NCBI GenBank assembly: GCA_947311605.1
Contig: CAMZLC010000066.1
Span: forward strand, 1-12,362
DNA length: 12,362 nucleotides
From: an uncultured Sulfurovum sp.
GTDB taxonomy: Bacteria; Campylobacterota; Campylobacteria; Campylobacterales; Sulfurovaceae
Direction: 5' to 3'
The translations under genes were made by a program, and so were the position numbers. The notes under the pieces are model-generated. The model had not been told where the DNA came from and made no database searches. It saw nothing but the letters and a program-made list of their open reading frames with translations. This document shows positions 1-6,242 of this stretch, in pieces (position 1 is the stretch's first letter; every line of letters starts with the position of its first letter).

Positions 1-2
1 GA

Positions 3-449
3 CTCGATGGCGTGATGCAAAGACAAGCCAAAGAAGAAGCCCTAAAAGATGCACAAAAGCTCTCTTTTTCTGAAGCGATGCAGTTTTTTAAGACTTTAGA
101 TGAAAGTGAGCTTGCATCTGAGTATATATGGGAGCATAAAGATACTTTGAAAACCGAGTCGTTTTATGCCAATGGACTTAAATCTCTTATCGCTTGGCTC
201 AAAGAGGAGTATCCACAAGAGGCGATACTGCTCCATCGTGATAGTGCTGAAAAATCTCTGGCTACTTCTAAGAGCCAGTTTTATCCTTCGGCGATAAAAG
301 CACTTAAAGATGCTCTCAAAATTGAAGAAAACAATGACACACTTTCATGGGAAATAGAAGAAGGATTTATGTACATGGAAAAGCTTATCAGCACACACCG
401 TAAAAAGCCTAAGTTTGTGCAGTTGTTTTTTAAGGCGTTTGGAGATTAG
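3..449 (+). CDS. C-terminal part of a helical protein (SWIM-type/DUF6880-like), 5' end outside window
   Basis: The frame is open from the window edge. The first possible starts are a GTG at 12 and an ATG at 15, and neither has a Shine-Dalgarno sequence in the few bases visible before it. I therefore read this as the 3' end of a longer gene. The roughly 148 visible residues are helical and charged. The order of motifs is a leucine/alanine-rich helix, a segment like YPQEAILLHRDSAEKSL, a FYPSAIKALKDA helix, and a final HRKKPKFVQLFF. From memory, this order resembles the C-terminal helical region of SWIM zinc-finger and DUF6880 proteins, where an array of paired helices ends in a basic 'H+K.KF' segment. 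No catalytic residues are seen and the function is unknown. Codons are more AT-rich than in the next genes. Its TAG stop overlaps the stop of the convergent methyltransferase gene. Coding status is near certain; the family is a guess. Confidence 0.6.
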   Translation, partial: LDGVMQRQAKEEALKDAQKLSFSEAMQFFKTLDESELASEYIWEHKDTLKTESFYANGLKSLIAWLKEEYPQEAILLHRDSAEKSLATSKSQFYPSAIKALKDALKIEENNDTLSWEIEEGFMYMEKLISTHRKKPKFVQLFFKAFGD

Positions 450-1384
450 CCACGGGTTCCTATTTTTGTCGCGGTCAAAAAGAGATATTCCCGTCCTGTG
501 ATCGTGACACGGAATTTGTGTTGCTGGAGGTATTTTTTGATCCAGTAGATATCTTTGATCAGTAGAGACATTTCGGGGTAGGGGTAGTTGGGGGCTTTGG
601 CTCCGTGGATCAGTTCGCCGTCGATCCATCGGGCATTGGGGAAGCCAAAGAGGATCGCGCCTGTCGGGCTCAGCTGCTCCTGCACCAGTGACATGATGAG
701 GGGTTTGGTGTCTATACCGGGGCTTTGCAGGGTGCTGATAGAGAGGATCAGGTCCTGTCTGGGGAGTTGCAGTGCTGCGAGCGCATTGATATCATGGCAG
801 TATAGGGAAACATTGGGATAAGGCAGGTTTTCTCTGGCCTGTGCGATGGCCGAGCGGGAGTGGTCCACACCTGTCAGCTCCATGTCCCCAAAAAGTGTCT
901 CTCCCGTATGTCTGCGTATTCCCAAAAACTCATAACCCTTGTTGATACCCAGGTTGAGGATCTGTCTGCGTGTGTGGATATTGACCGCTTCGAGCGCATG
1001 GTGATAGTGCCAGGCAAAGCTGGGCTCTTCGAGCTTGTTGATGCGGGCAAAGATAGAGAGACTGCCGTACTTTTCGGTGATCTCCTCTACGGCATCGGTA
1101 TGAAAAGAACTTACAGGCTGGAGCCTCTGGTAGCGTATAGTCACTAGGGGGTGTGTGGCAGGCTGCGGCAGCAGCATGCGGTATCCCAGGAGCTCTGCCA
1201 GGGCACACCAGCTTTTGAGACTGTGATGAAAGTATGTCTCCCTGTTGATCTTGATCTCCTCGCCGGCATAGTGCCCACTGCCCAGATCGGGCTTGAGCAC
1301 AGTGAAGGCAATGTCTGTCTGCCCGTCTGCCTTGAGGGTCTCGATGATCTCATGCATGGGTGTGCGGGAGAACTCATAGACCAT
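446..1384 (-). CDS. Divergent class I SAM-dependent methyltransferase, 312 aa
   Basis: Residues about 140-250 look like a Rossmann methyltransferase core. Motif I is the atypical ILNLGINKGYE (about 142-152) instead of the usual D/E-x-G-x-G-x-G. The acidic end of strand 2 is LTGVDHSRSAI (170-180), where the Asp would bind the SAM ribose. VSLYCHDINAL (192-202) suits motif III, and DLILSISTLQSPG (211-223) suits motif IV. The N-terminal 130 residues are not recognised and may carry substrate specificity. The substrate is unknown. I chose the ATG at 1384, inside the end of the upstream DUF2461 gene (11-nt overlap), because it has a GAGAGAGAG purine run upstream. The longer reading from 1465 would overlap that gene by over 90 nt and begins with an implausible Cys/Arg-rich segment. 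The overlap suggests translational coupling. The TAA stop is shared tail to tail with the gene on the plus strand. Confidence 0.75.
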   Translation of the reverse strand: MVYEFSRTPMHEIIETLKADGQTDIAFTVLKPDLGSGHYAGEEIKINRETYFHHSLKSWCALAELLGYRMLLPQPATHPLVTIRYQRLQPVSSFHTDAVEEITEKYGSLSIFARINKLEEPSFAWHYHHALEAVNIHTRRQILNLGINKGYEFLGIRRHTGETLFGDMELTGVDHSRSAIAQARENLPYPNVSLYCHDINALAALQLPRQDLILSISTLQSPGIDTKPLIMSLVQEQLSPTGAILFGFPNARWIDGELIHGAKAPNYPYPEMSLLIKDIYWIKKYLQQHKFRVTITGREYLFLTATKIGTRG

Positions 1385-2084
1385 GTCGCATCTCGCTCTC
1401 TCTCTGGTGCAGGGTGAGCCGATAGACCCACTGCTGTAGAGGCAGCATCGCCTCATAGATACCAAAGCTCTTGTCTATGATCCTGGCGCTGTGAAAGGTA
1501 CGGTTGGGTGTGCCGCTGCTGTAGGCAAACATGGCACGGTAGCGATAGAGATAGCTGTGTGCATCCTCACAGTCCATCTCTCTGGGGCAGCGTTTGTAGT
1601 GGGGCTCCGGTATCTGGTAGCCTTGGGATTTGAGATCCTGGAGTATCTGATGCAGTGCTTCTCTCTCTGCGTGTTTCTGAATGTATTCCCGATACGCAGA
1701 GAGGAGTGGCGGCTTGAAATTGCGAATGCCGGCTGCCCAGAACAGCTCGTGGGGTGCATAGTGCATATAGAAGCTGCTGCTCTGCATCCGATGTCCGCCA
1801 CCCTGCCAAAAGAGCAGTCCGATTCTGGTCTTGATGGGATCGCTGGGATGGAAGCGTGAATCCCTGTAGATCTTGAAAAGAGATTTGTTGACCTTGGGGA
1901 TGGCATGGATGGTGGGGACAAGTATCTGGAGATGCTCTCCCATCTCCTCCACAAAAGCCTGGTTGGGTCTGACGATATAGCGCGCATGCCTCTCTCTGTT
2001 GGCCTCGAACCACTCTTTGGTGTTGTTTTTCTCGATCTCGGACAGCAGCACCAAACCCTCTTTGGGAAATCCCTGAAACAGCAT
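1374..2084 (-). CDS. DUF2461 (TIGR02453-like) family protein, 236 aa
   Basis: The N-terminus (FQGFPKEGLVLLSEIEKNN, then TKEWFEANRERH) is the signature of DUF2461. It is followed by the conserved NKSLFKIYRDSRFHPSDPIKTRIG block and a YMHYAPHELFWAAGI segment. The family's usual length of about 210-240 aa fits. Its biochemical role is unknown to me, and the conserved R/D/K cluster in the middle is the likely functional site. The ATG at 2084 was chosen because AAGG lies 8 nt upstream and the family normally begins close to this motif. A TTG at 2114 would add ten residues. It is the first gene of a leftward pair with the methyltransferase, preceded by an extended -10 promoter at 2135-2143. The two genes overlap by 11 nt, so they are almost certainly co-expressed. 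The methyltransferase could act on the same unknown substrate, but nothing in the sequence shows this. Confidence 0.85.
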   Translation of the reverse strand: MLFQGFPKEGLVLLSEIEKNNTKEWFEANRERHARYIVRPNQAFVEEMGEHLQILVPTIHAIPKVNKSLFKIYRDSRFHPSDPIKTRIGLLFWQGGGHRMQSSSFYMHYAPHELFWAAGIRNFKPPLLSAYREYIQKHAEREALHQILQDLKSQGYQIPEPHYKRCPREMDCEDAHSYLYRYRAMFAYSSGTPNRTFHSARIIDKSFGIYEAMLPLQQWVYRLTLHQRESEMRHGL

Positions 2085-2109
2085 AAATTCAGCCTTGTTT
2101 ATCGTTCTC

Positions 2110-2124
2110 TTCAATTCGATTGAA
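2110..2124. promoter_or_regulatory. Inverted repeat TTCAAT-tcg-ATTGAA near the predicted start point
   Basis: Two perfect 6-bp arms are separated by 3 bp. They lie just downstream of the predicted transcription start of the leftward unit, in the 5' leader. This could be an operator or a small hairpin in the leader. No regulator for it is visible in the window. Confidence 0.3.
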
Positions 2125-2134
2125 TGATAATTCT

Positions 2135-2143
2135 ATTATAGCA
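2135..2143 (-). promoter_or_regulatory. Extended -10 promoter for the DUF2461/methyltransferase pair
   Basis: Read on the minus strand, this is TGCTATAAT: a perfect TATAAT hexamer preceded by the TGn of an extended -10 element. No good -35 hexamer lies 17 nt upstream, which fits an extended -10 promoter and the weak -35 signals of Campylobacterota. Transcription would begin near 2128, leaving a leader of about 44 nt before the ATG at 2084. Confidence 0.6.
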
Positions 2144-2151
2144 AATTTGCT
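2140..2151. promoter_or_regulatory. 12-bp perfect palindrome overlapping the extended -10
   Basis: AGCAAATTTGCT is a perfect 12-bp palindrome that covers the TGn of the extended -10 promoter on the minus strand. A dimeric regulator bound here would block RNA polymerase. It could also be a chance AT-rich palindrome. Confidence 0.35.
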
Positions 2152-2251
2152 GTGAAGATTGGTAAAAGTATCCTTTTTTGATGCGCTATTTTATGCGGAT
2201 ATGGCACCCGTGTACCTAGGTTTAGGTATCATAAGGTATAAATATCATTTT

Positions 2252-2257
2252 TATAAA
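2252..2257 (+). promoter_or_regulatory. Possible -10 element for the ppk2 pair
   Basis: TATAAA within an AT-rich run (2238-2262) lies about 55 nt upstream of the first ppk2 gene. There is no clear -35 hexamer. Other TATA-like stretches lie close by (for example GGTATAAAT at 2236-2244), so the exact element is uncertain. An 8-bp palindrome ACCTAGGT (2214-2221) lies about 30 nt upstream. Confidence 0.3.
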
Positions 2258-2312
2258 ATAAAGAGCAGAGGGTTATTGGATATTTCCTCCAGCTCAGCAA
2301 AAGGAGTCAGCC

Positions 2313-3206
2313 GTGAACGAGCAGATACAGGCGATAGAGATAGAGGGGGAGGAGATTCCTCTGGAGAAGGTGATCAATGGATACAAGCGATCCAAGGTAG
2401 AGAAAACCTTTGTCAAAAAAGCAGTCAGAAAGCGACGAGATGAGATCTCTCTCAAGCCCTATCAGGCAGAGCTGATCAAGCTGCAGAAGCATCTGGAGGA
2501 GACCAACAAAAAGATGATCATCCTCTTTGAGGGGCGTGATGCCGCAGGCAAGGGCGGTACGATCAGGCGAACAACCCGCTATATGAACGAGAAGCACTAC
2601 AGGGTGGTCGCACTGGGCAAGCCCACCGAAGAGCAGAAGAGCCAATGGTTTTATCAGAAGTATATAGAGCATTTTCCCACAGGAGGGGAGATCGTACTCT
2701 TCGATCGCAGCTGGTACAACAGGGCGATGGTCGAGCATGTGTTTGGCTTCTGCACCCTAAAAGAGTATGAGGATTTCATGGAGGGAGTCGGTGACTTCGA
2801 GAAAGACCTAACCCGACAGGGGACGATCCTGATCAAGCTCTACTTTTCGGTGACCAAGGACGAGCAGGCCAGACGCTTCGAGCGGCGCAAGACCGATCCG
2901 CTCAGACAGTGGAAACTGAGTGAGATCGATATGCAGGCGCAGGAGCGCTGGGATGATTTTACGGTGACCAAATATGAGATGATCAAGCAGACCCATACGC
3001 ACAATGCCCCCTGGATGGTCGTGCGCTCCAACGACAAGTTCAGAGCGAGAATGGAGGTGCTCAAGATCATACTCAACTCCGTCAACTATGAAAACCGAGA
3101 CCAGAGCCTCAACTTCGCACTGGACAACGAGATCGCGATATCCGGTGCCAGAGAAGTAGAGATCATGGATGCGCAGCGAATGACCAGCGGGAAATATGAT
3201 CATTAA
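2313..3206 (+). CDS. ppk2: Polyphosphate kinase 2, class I-like (first copy), 297 aa
   Basis: A cytoplasmic P-loop kinase that transfers phosphate between inorganic polyphosphate and nucleotides. Class I PPK2 enzymes phosphorylate nucleoside diphosphates. Walker A is GRDAAGKGG (74-82), Walker B is FDRSWYNR (130-137), and the lid is RRFERRKTDPLRQWK (187-201). The PWMVVRSNDKFRAR segment (233-246) matches the C-terminal core of the family. Length is typical of a single-domain PPK2. The GTG start is supported by AAGGAG (2301-2306) six nt upstream. The second ppk2 gene follows after 23 nt, so the two form an operon. Several DNA blocks are identical in both copies, including 26 nt over Walker A, which points to tandem duplication. 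Substrate preference (ADP, GDP or AMP) cannot be read with certainty from sequence. Possible roles are ATP/GTP regeneration from stored polyphosphate or polyphosphate synthesis. Confidence 0.93.
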   Translation: MNEQIQAIEIEGEEIPLEKVINGYKRSKVEKTFVKKAVRKRRDEISLKPYQAELIKLQKHLEETNKKMIILFEGRDAAGKGGTIRRTTRYMNEKHYRVVALGKPTEEQKSQWFYQKYIEHFPTGGEIVLFDRSWYNRAMVEHVFGFCTLKEYEDFMEGVGDFEKDLTRQGTILIKLYFSVTKDEQARRFERRKTDPLRQWKLSEIDMQAQERWDDFTVTKYEMIKQTHTHNAPWMVVRSNDKFRARMEVLKIILNSVNYENRDQSLNFALDNEIAISGAREVEIMDAQRMTSGKYDH

Positions 3207-3229
3207 ACCCAACAACAAAAGGAAAAAAC

Positions 3230-4159
3230 ATGGCAGAGAAAAAAAACAGTAAGAAGCCTGAGAAGAAAAAAGTAGAGAACCCAAAAACAATGAGACAGGC
3301 AAAATCTTCCCAGAGAAAAAAGAAGCCAAGCTTCAAAGAGCGGATGAAAGCCAAAGGCAAAGTACAGGTCTGGCGCAAAAAAGAGACGATCGCCTATGAG
3401 GAGGAGCTGCGCAGGCTGCAGGTGGAGCTGCTGAAGTTTCAAAACCATGTCAAGGACAAGGGACTGAAGATCCTGATGATCTTCGAGGGGCGTGATGCCG
3501 CAGGCAAGGGTGGCACAATCAAGCGGATCACTGAGCACCTCAACCCCAGAGGGGCACGGGTCGTGGCACTGGAGAAGCCCAATGAAAAAGAGTCTACCCA
3601 GTGGTATTTTCAGCGTTATGTCACCCATCTGCCCGCTGCAGGAGAGATCGTACTCTTCGACCGTAGCTGGTACAACCGCTCTATGGTAGAGCCGGTGATG
3701 GGCTTCTGTACGGAACGGCAGCACCACAAGTTTCTCAAGGATGCCCCTGAGTTTGAGGAGATGCTGGTGGATGAGGGGATACAGCTCTTCAAATTCTACT
3801 TCTCTGTCTCCAAGGAGGAGCAGGCCAGACGCTTCGAGGCCAGGGAGACCGATCCTCTCAAGCAATACAAGCTCTCTCCAGTAGACAAAGAGTCACAACG
3901 CCTCTGGGATGAGTACAGTCTGGCCAAGTTCATGATGCTCTCTGCTACCCACACCGATGCAGCCCCCTGGACGATCGTCAAGAGCGACAACAAGAAAAAG
4001 GCCAGACTCAACTGTATCAAGCATATTCTCAACTTTGTAGAGTATCCCGCCAAGCCCGCACCCAAAGAGATAGAGGTGGATCGCGAGATCATTGTCTATG
4101 GCAGAGATGAGTCGATCAGGATGGAGAAACAGTTCAAATTCAGCATGACAGACTCCTAG
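3230..4159 (+). CDS. ppk2: Polyphosphate kinase 2, class I-like (second copy, lysine-rich N-terminus), 309 aa
   Basis: The paralogue of the preceding gene, with the same catalytic parts: Walker A GRDAAGKGG (87-95), Walker B FDRSWYNR (143-150), lid RRFEARETDPLKQYK (200-214), and PWTIVKSDNKKKARLN (246-261). The first 51 residues are very basic, with 18 Lys and 4 Arg, and are probably disordered. The first copy is less basic here and starts with an acidic segment. A basic tail could bind the polyphosphate chain or nucleic acid; this is inference. The ATG at 3230 has AAAAGG about 7 nt upstream. Keeping two differing copies may separate substrates (ADP versus GDP) or directions of reaction. The downstream neighbour is convergent, so this gene ends the unit. 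No clear terminator is seen after it, only a REP-like palindrome at 4200-4220. Confidence 0.93.
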   Translation: MAEKKNSKKPEKKKVENPKTMRQAKSSQRKKKPSFKERMKAKGKVQVWRKKETIAYEEELRRLQVELLKFQNHVKDKGLKILMIFEGRDAAGKGGTIKRITEHLNPRGARVVALEKPNEKESTQWYFQRYVTHLPAAGEIVLFDRSWYNRSMVEPVMGFCTERQHHKFLKDAPEFEEMLVDEGIQLFKFYFSVSKEEQARRFEARETDPLKQYKLSPVDKESQRLWDEYSLAKFMMLSATHTDAAPWTIVKSDNKKKARLNCIKHILNFVEYPAKPAPKEIEVDREIIVYGRDESIRMEKQFKFSMTDS

Positions 4160-4199
4160 AACCCTCCCTTCGTGATGACAGACCTCTCTACTCTCCGTC

Positions 4200-4220
4200 A
4201 TTCCGGACTCGATCCGGAAT
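4200..4220. repeat. REP-like palindrome ATTCCGGA-ctcga-TCCGGAAT
   Basis: Two perfect 8-bp arms are separated by 5 bp, flanked by CGTC on the left and CTCC on the right. This matches the general form of a palindrome (CGTCATTCC...GGAATCTCC) that I recall as dispersed between genes in many bacterial genomes. It sits between convergent genes, where it may stabilise or end transcripts. There is no T-run for a classical terminator. Confidence 0.6.
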
Positions 4221-4250
4221 CTCCCTGAAGGACAAGCGTTCCTCACAAAG

Positions 4251-4287
4251 CCAAAGGATTCTGAATGCCCACAGGAAACACCTTTGG
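4251..4287. repeat. Inverted repeat CCAAAGG...CCTTTGG in the convergent intergenic region
   Basis: Perfect 7-bp arms (4251-4257 and 4281-4287) with a 23-nt loop, next to the REP-like palindrome. Together the two may form one dispersed intergenic element covering about 4191-4310. Nothing else is seen in the 155-nt gap between the ppk2 pair and the flavoprotein gene. Confidence 0.35.
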
Positions 4288-4314
4288 AGTACAAGTTTGG
4301 GACAGCAAAACCTC

Positions 4315-5604
4315 CTAGGCGGACGCAGAGAGCCCCGCCAAAACCCCGCTGCTAAATGCCCACTGGAGGTTATAGCCTCCACAGGGACCGTCCAAATCTA
4401 CCATTTCTCCGCAAAAGTATAGCCCTTCTGTCAACTTGCTCTCCATGGTTTTGTCATGAATTTCCCTCAGCTTGATGCCGCCCCTGGTAATCATGGCTTT
4501 GTCAAATCCCTCATGACCGGTGACAGTGAGTGGCGTCCATGCCAGTAGCTTGATAAGCTTTTCTCTGACCTCTCCCCTCTGCCTCGAGAAGCCAAGCTCA
4601 GGTACGGCATGAGAGAGCCGACACAGTACCTGAGCTAGGGAGGTAGGCAGGAGGGTTTCTAGTAGCCCAAGAGTAGTGTAGTGGGTGCTGCCGGAGAGCC
4701 TCTCTCTGATATGTTTTCGTAGCATCTCCTCATCCATTCCTTTGGTCATATTTATCAATATGGGTACTGCTTTGTCTCGGGTGAGCAGCGGGGTGATTTC
4801 TCTGGAAAAGTCGAGCACTACCGGCCCCCGTATTCCGTCTCTGGTGAAGATCAGATCTCCTCTGGCCTGCCGTTTTCTATACTTTTTAATATCAACGACT
4901 ATATGGGCATTTGCGATCGTATCGGCACGGCACTCTGCCACCCACGCTTCAGCCACTTTGAGCGGCATCATGGCAGGAAACAAGGGGCTGCTCGTATGTC
5001 CAAAGACAGCTGCTAGATCGTAGCCGTCACCTTCTGCACCCAGCTTCGGATAGCCCTTGCCGCCGGTGGCGAGAATAAGCGTTTTTGAGACATAGTGTCC
5101 CTCTGCTTTGTCATGCTGGTGGGTCTGTGCCGTAGTGACTTCGAAGAGCCCACTGTTTTTTTGCACATCTGTCACTCTCTGTCCGCATACACTCTGTATA
5201 TTGAGGGCCTCCATCTCTGCACTGAGTGCATTGAGGATCGTCTGGGAGTTGTGCCCTGCAGGAAAGATGCGAAACCCGTCCGGTGCATCGGTCTCTACCC
5301 CGATCTCGGCAAAAAACGCCCTCAGTGCATGCTGGTCAAAGGCATCGATCGCAGGTCGCATGAAGCGCCCATCCCTCCCAAAGGCCTCGGCAAAGGCCTC
5401 GTTGGAGAGGGTATTGGAGAGGTTGCACCTGCCGCCACCGGTGGCCTTGAGCTTGGCACCTGTCTTGGAGAGCTTTTCGAGCAGCAGGACGCTTCTGCCT
5501 CTTCTGGCAGCCGTGATGGCGGCCATCATACCTGCTGCACCCGCACCGATCACGACGAGGTCATACTCTCTGCCTCGGTGTCGGTCTGCTTGTCTGTTTT
5601 TCAT
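4315..5604 (-). CDS. HI0933/BaiN-family FAD-dependent oxidoreductase, 429 aa
   Basis: A flavoprotein of the HI0933 (TIGR00275, YhiN/BaiN-like) family. The dinucleotide-binding motif VVIGAGAAGMMAA lies at 17-29, the family signature TGGGRCNLSN at 55-64, FRIFPAGHNSQTIL at 111-124, a second nucleotide-binding stretch ILATGGKGYPKLG near 176-188, and the C-terminal FAD motif CGEMVDLDGPCGGYNLQWA at 398-416. It is full length. The substrate of most family members is unknown; a few act on bile-acid intermediates, which is not expected here. The ATG at 5604 gives a short hydrophilic lead before the beta strand. No strong Shine-Dalgarno sequence precedes it (only TTTGGGA about 11 nt upstream), so translation may be modest. 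It is cytoplasmic, with no signal peptide. It stands alone, convergent with ppk2 and divergent from the cytochrome operon, with no visible functional link to either. Confidence 0.88.
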   Translation of the reverse strand: MKNRQADRHRGREYDLVVIGAGAAGMMAAITAARRGRSVLLLEKLSKTGAKLKATGGGRCNLSNTLSNEAFAEAFGRDGRFMRPAIDAFDQHALRAFFAEIGVETDAPDGFRIFPAGHNSQTILNALSAEMEALNIQSVCGQRVTDVQKNSGLFEVTTAQTHQHDKAEGHYVSKTLILATGGKGYPKLGAEGDGYDLAAVFGHTSSPLFPAMMPLKVAEAWVAECRADTIANAHIVVDIKKYRKRQARGDLIFTRDGIRGPVVLDFSREITPLLTRDKAVPILINMTKGMDEEMLRKHIRERLSGSTHYTTLGLLETLLPTSLAQVLCRLSHAVPELGFSRQRGEVREKLIKLLAWTPLTVTGHEGFDKAMITRGGIKLREIHDKTMESKLTEGLYFCGEMVDLDGPCGGYNLQWAFSSGVLAGLSASA

Positions 5605-5740
5605 GAGATATTATCCCAAAGTATGCATTAGAGTCGCCTAATATACTGCAAAGGCTTAGTGTATGGGCACTTGCAAGGCACTACAGGTTTCCCATAGGTG
5701 AAGTGATAGAGAACTTCCGGAAAATATGCTATGAGGTATA

Positions 5741-5758
5741 TGTCAAGAAAGTGTCAAG
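5741..5758 (+). promoter_or_regulatory. Direct repeat TGTCAAG-N4-TGTCAAG, Pho-box-like operator candidate
   Basis: Two identical 7-bp repeats start 11 bp apart (5741 and 5752), one helical turn. This is the arrangement bound by OmpR/PhoB-family regulators; the classical Pho box also has TGTCA half-sites at 11-bp period. It lies about 80 nt before the first cytochrome gene, in an operon that encodes its own OmpR-type regulator. A TACAAT hexamer (5790-5795) and a TTGATA...CACTAT pair (5775-5803) downstream are candidate promoter cores. Confidence 0.45.
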
Positions 5759-5789
5759 GGAGTATTGTCCTGACTTGATAAACTTCCAA

Positions 5790-5795
5790 TACAAT
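5790..5795 (+). promoter_or_regulatory. Possible -10 (TACAAT) of the cytochrome operon
   Basis: TACAAT matches 5 of 6 positions of the -10 consensus. Its best upstream partner is TTGTCC at 5765-5770 with a 19-nt spacer, which is long. Weak -35 contacts would fit a promoter that needs an activator bound at the direct repeat upstream. Transcription would start near 5802. A GTGATAG (5703-5709) and CTATCAC (5800-5806) inverted pair also flanks the region. Confidence 0.35.
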
Positions 5796-5823
5796 GTCAC
5801 TATCACATACGAAAGGAGCCCAT

Positions 5824-6234
5824 ATGAAATACAGCGCACTCTATCTTCTAGTAGGCATGACACTTGTGTCAGCAGGCGGAAATATGGATGCATACATGAG
5901 TACTTTGGAAAAGGAAGCAAGGCTTGCTGATCCTGGATTCAACGGATTTGAATACAGCAGAGGCGAGAAGATATACTTCTCCAAGCATAGAGGTAAGCGA
6001 GGGAAGATAGTTTCCTGTTCCAGTTGTCATACGGAAAATCTCTCTGCCTCGGGAAAGCATCTCTTTACGGGAAAGGTAATCAAGCCTCTTTCACCATTTG
6101 CCAACCCTCAAAGGTTCAGCAAGGTGAAAAAGGTTAAAAAGTGGCTAAGGAGAAATTTTAAAGATGTGTACAAGAGAGAGGGTACGGCACAAGAAAAAGG
6201 AGATGTGCTAACCTTTATGATGCGACGAAAATAA
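5824..6234 (+). CDS. SHP-like monohaem cytochrome c (DUF1924), 136 aa
   Basis: A secreted c-type cytochrome of the DUF1924 family, which includes the 'sphaeroides haem protein' SHP, a high-spin haem protein that binds oxygen and other small ligands. The signal peptide is about residues 1-19 and the haem site is CSSCH (65-69). Family blocks follow: GKHLFTGKVIKPLSPFANPQRF (78-99), KKWLRRNFKDVYKREGT (105-121) and EKGDVLTFM (124-132). The Asn at 111 aligns with the unusual Asn haem ligand of SHP as I recall it. The two Cys normally found after this Asn and eight residues further on (RNC...CT) are Phe112 and Gly120 here. AAGGAG at 5813-5818 supports the ATG at 5824; an ATG at 5794 would add ten residues before the signal peptide. 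It is the first gene of the operon and is followed after 8 nt by the DHC gene, the known partner of SHP. Confidence 0.87.
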   Translation: MKYSALYLLVGMTLVSAGGNMDAYMSTLEKEARLADPGFNGFEYSRGEKIYFSKHRGKRGKIVSCSSCHTENLSASGKHLFTGKVIKPLSPFANPQRFSKVKKVKKWLRRNFKDVYKREGTAQEKGDVLTFMMRRK

Positions 6235-6242
6235 AGGAGAAA

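Noticed and set aside
1385..1465. Longer N-terminus for the methyltransferase from an ATG-like start at 1465
   Set aside because: It would overlap the DUF2461 gene by 92 nt and add a Cys/Arg-rich segment unlike a protein N-terminus. The ATG at 1384 has a purine-rich site and an ordinary overlap.
446..2084. Numerous open frames opposite to the GC-richer genes between 446 and 5600
   Set aside because: They lack ribosome binding sites and family signals, and are explained as shadows of the recognised genes on the other strand or in other frames.
2214..2221. ACCTAGGT palindrome upstream of ppk2 and a CCTAGG at 4314-4319
   Set aside because: Short, common by chance, and in unrelated contexts (leader region versus gene end).
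4302..4310. Shared 9-mer GGTTTTGCT (minus strand here, plus strand at about 12268) as evidence of linked repeat ends
   Set aside because: Nine bases are too few, and flanking sequence does not match.
4160..4314. Terminator for the ppk2 genes in the convergent gap
   Set aside because: The palindromes present have no T-run on either strand; a repeat element is the better reading.
5703..5930. 75-residue open frame across the leader of the cytochrome operon
   Set aside because: It starts at a GTG without a ribosome binding site, runs through the promoter region and the signal peptide of the SHP gene in another frame, and resembles no family.
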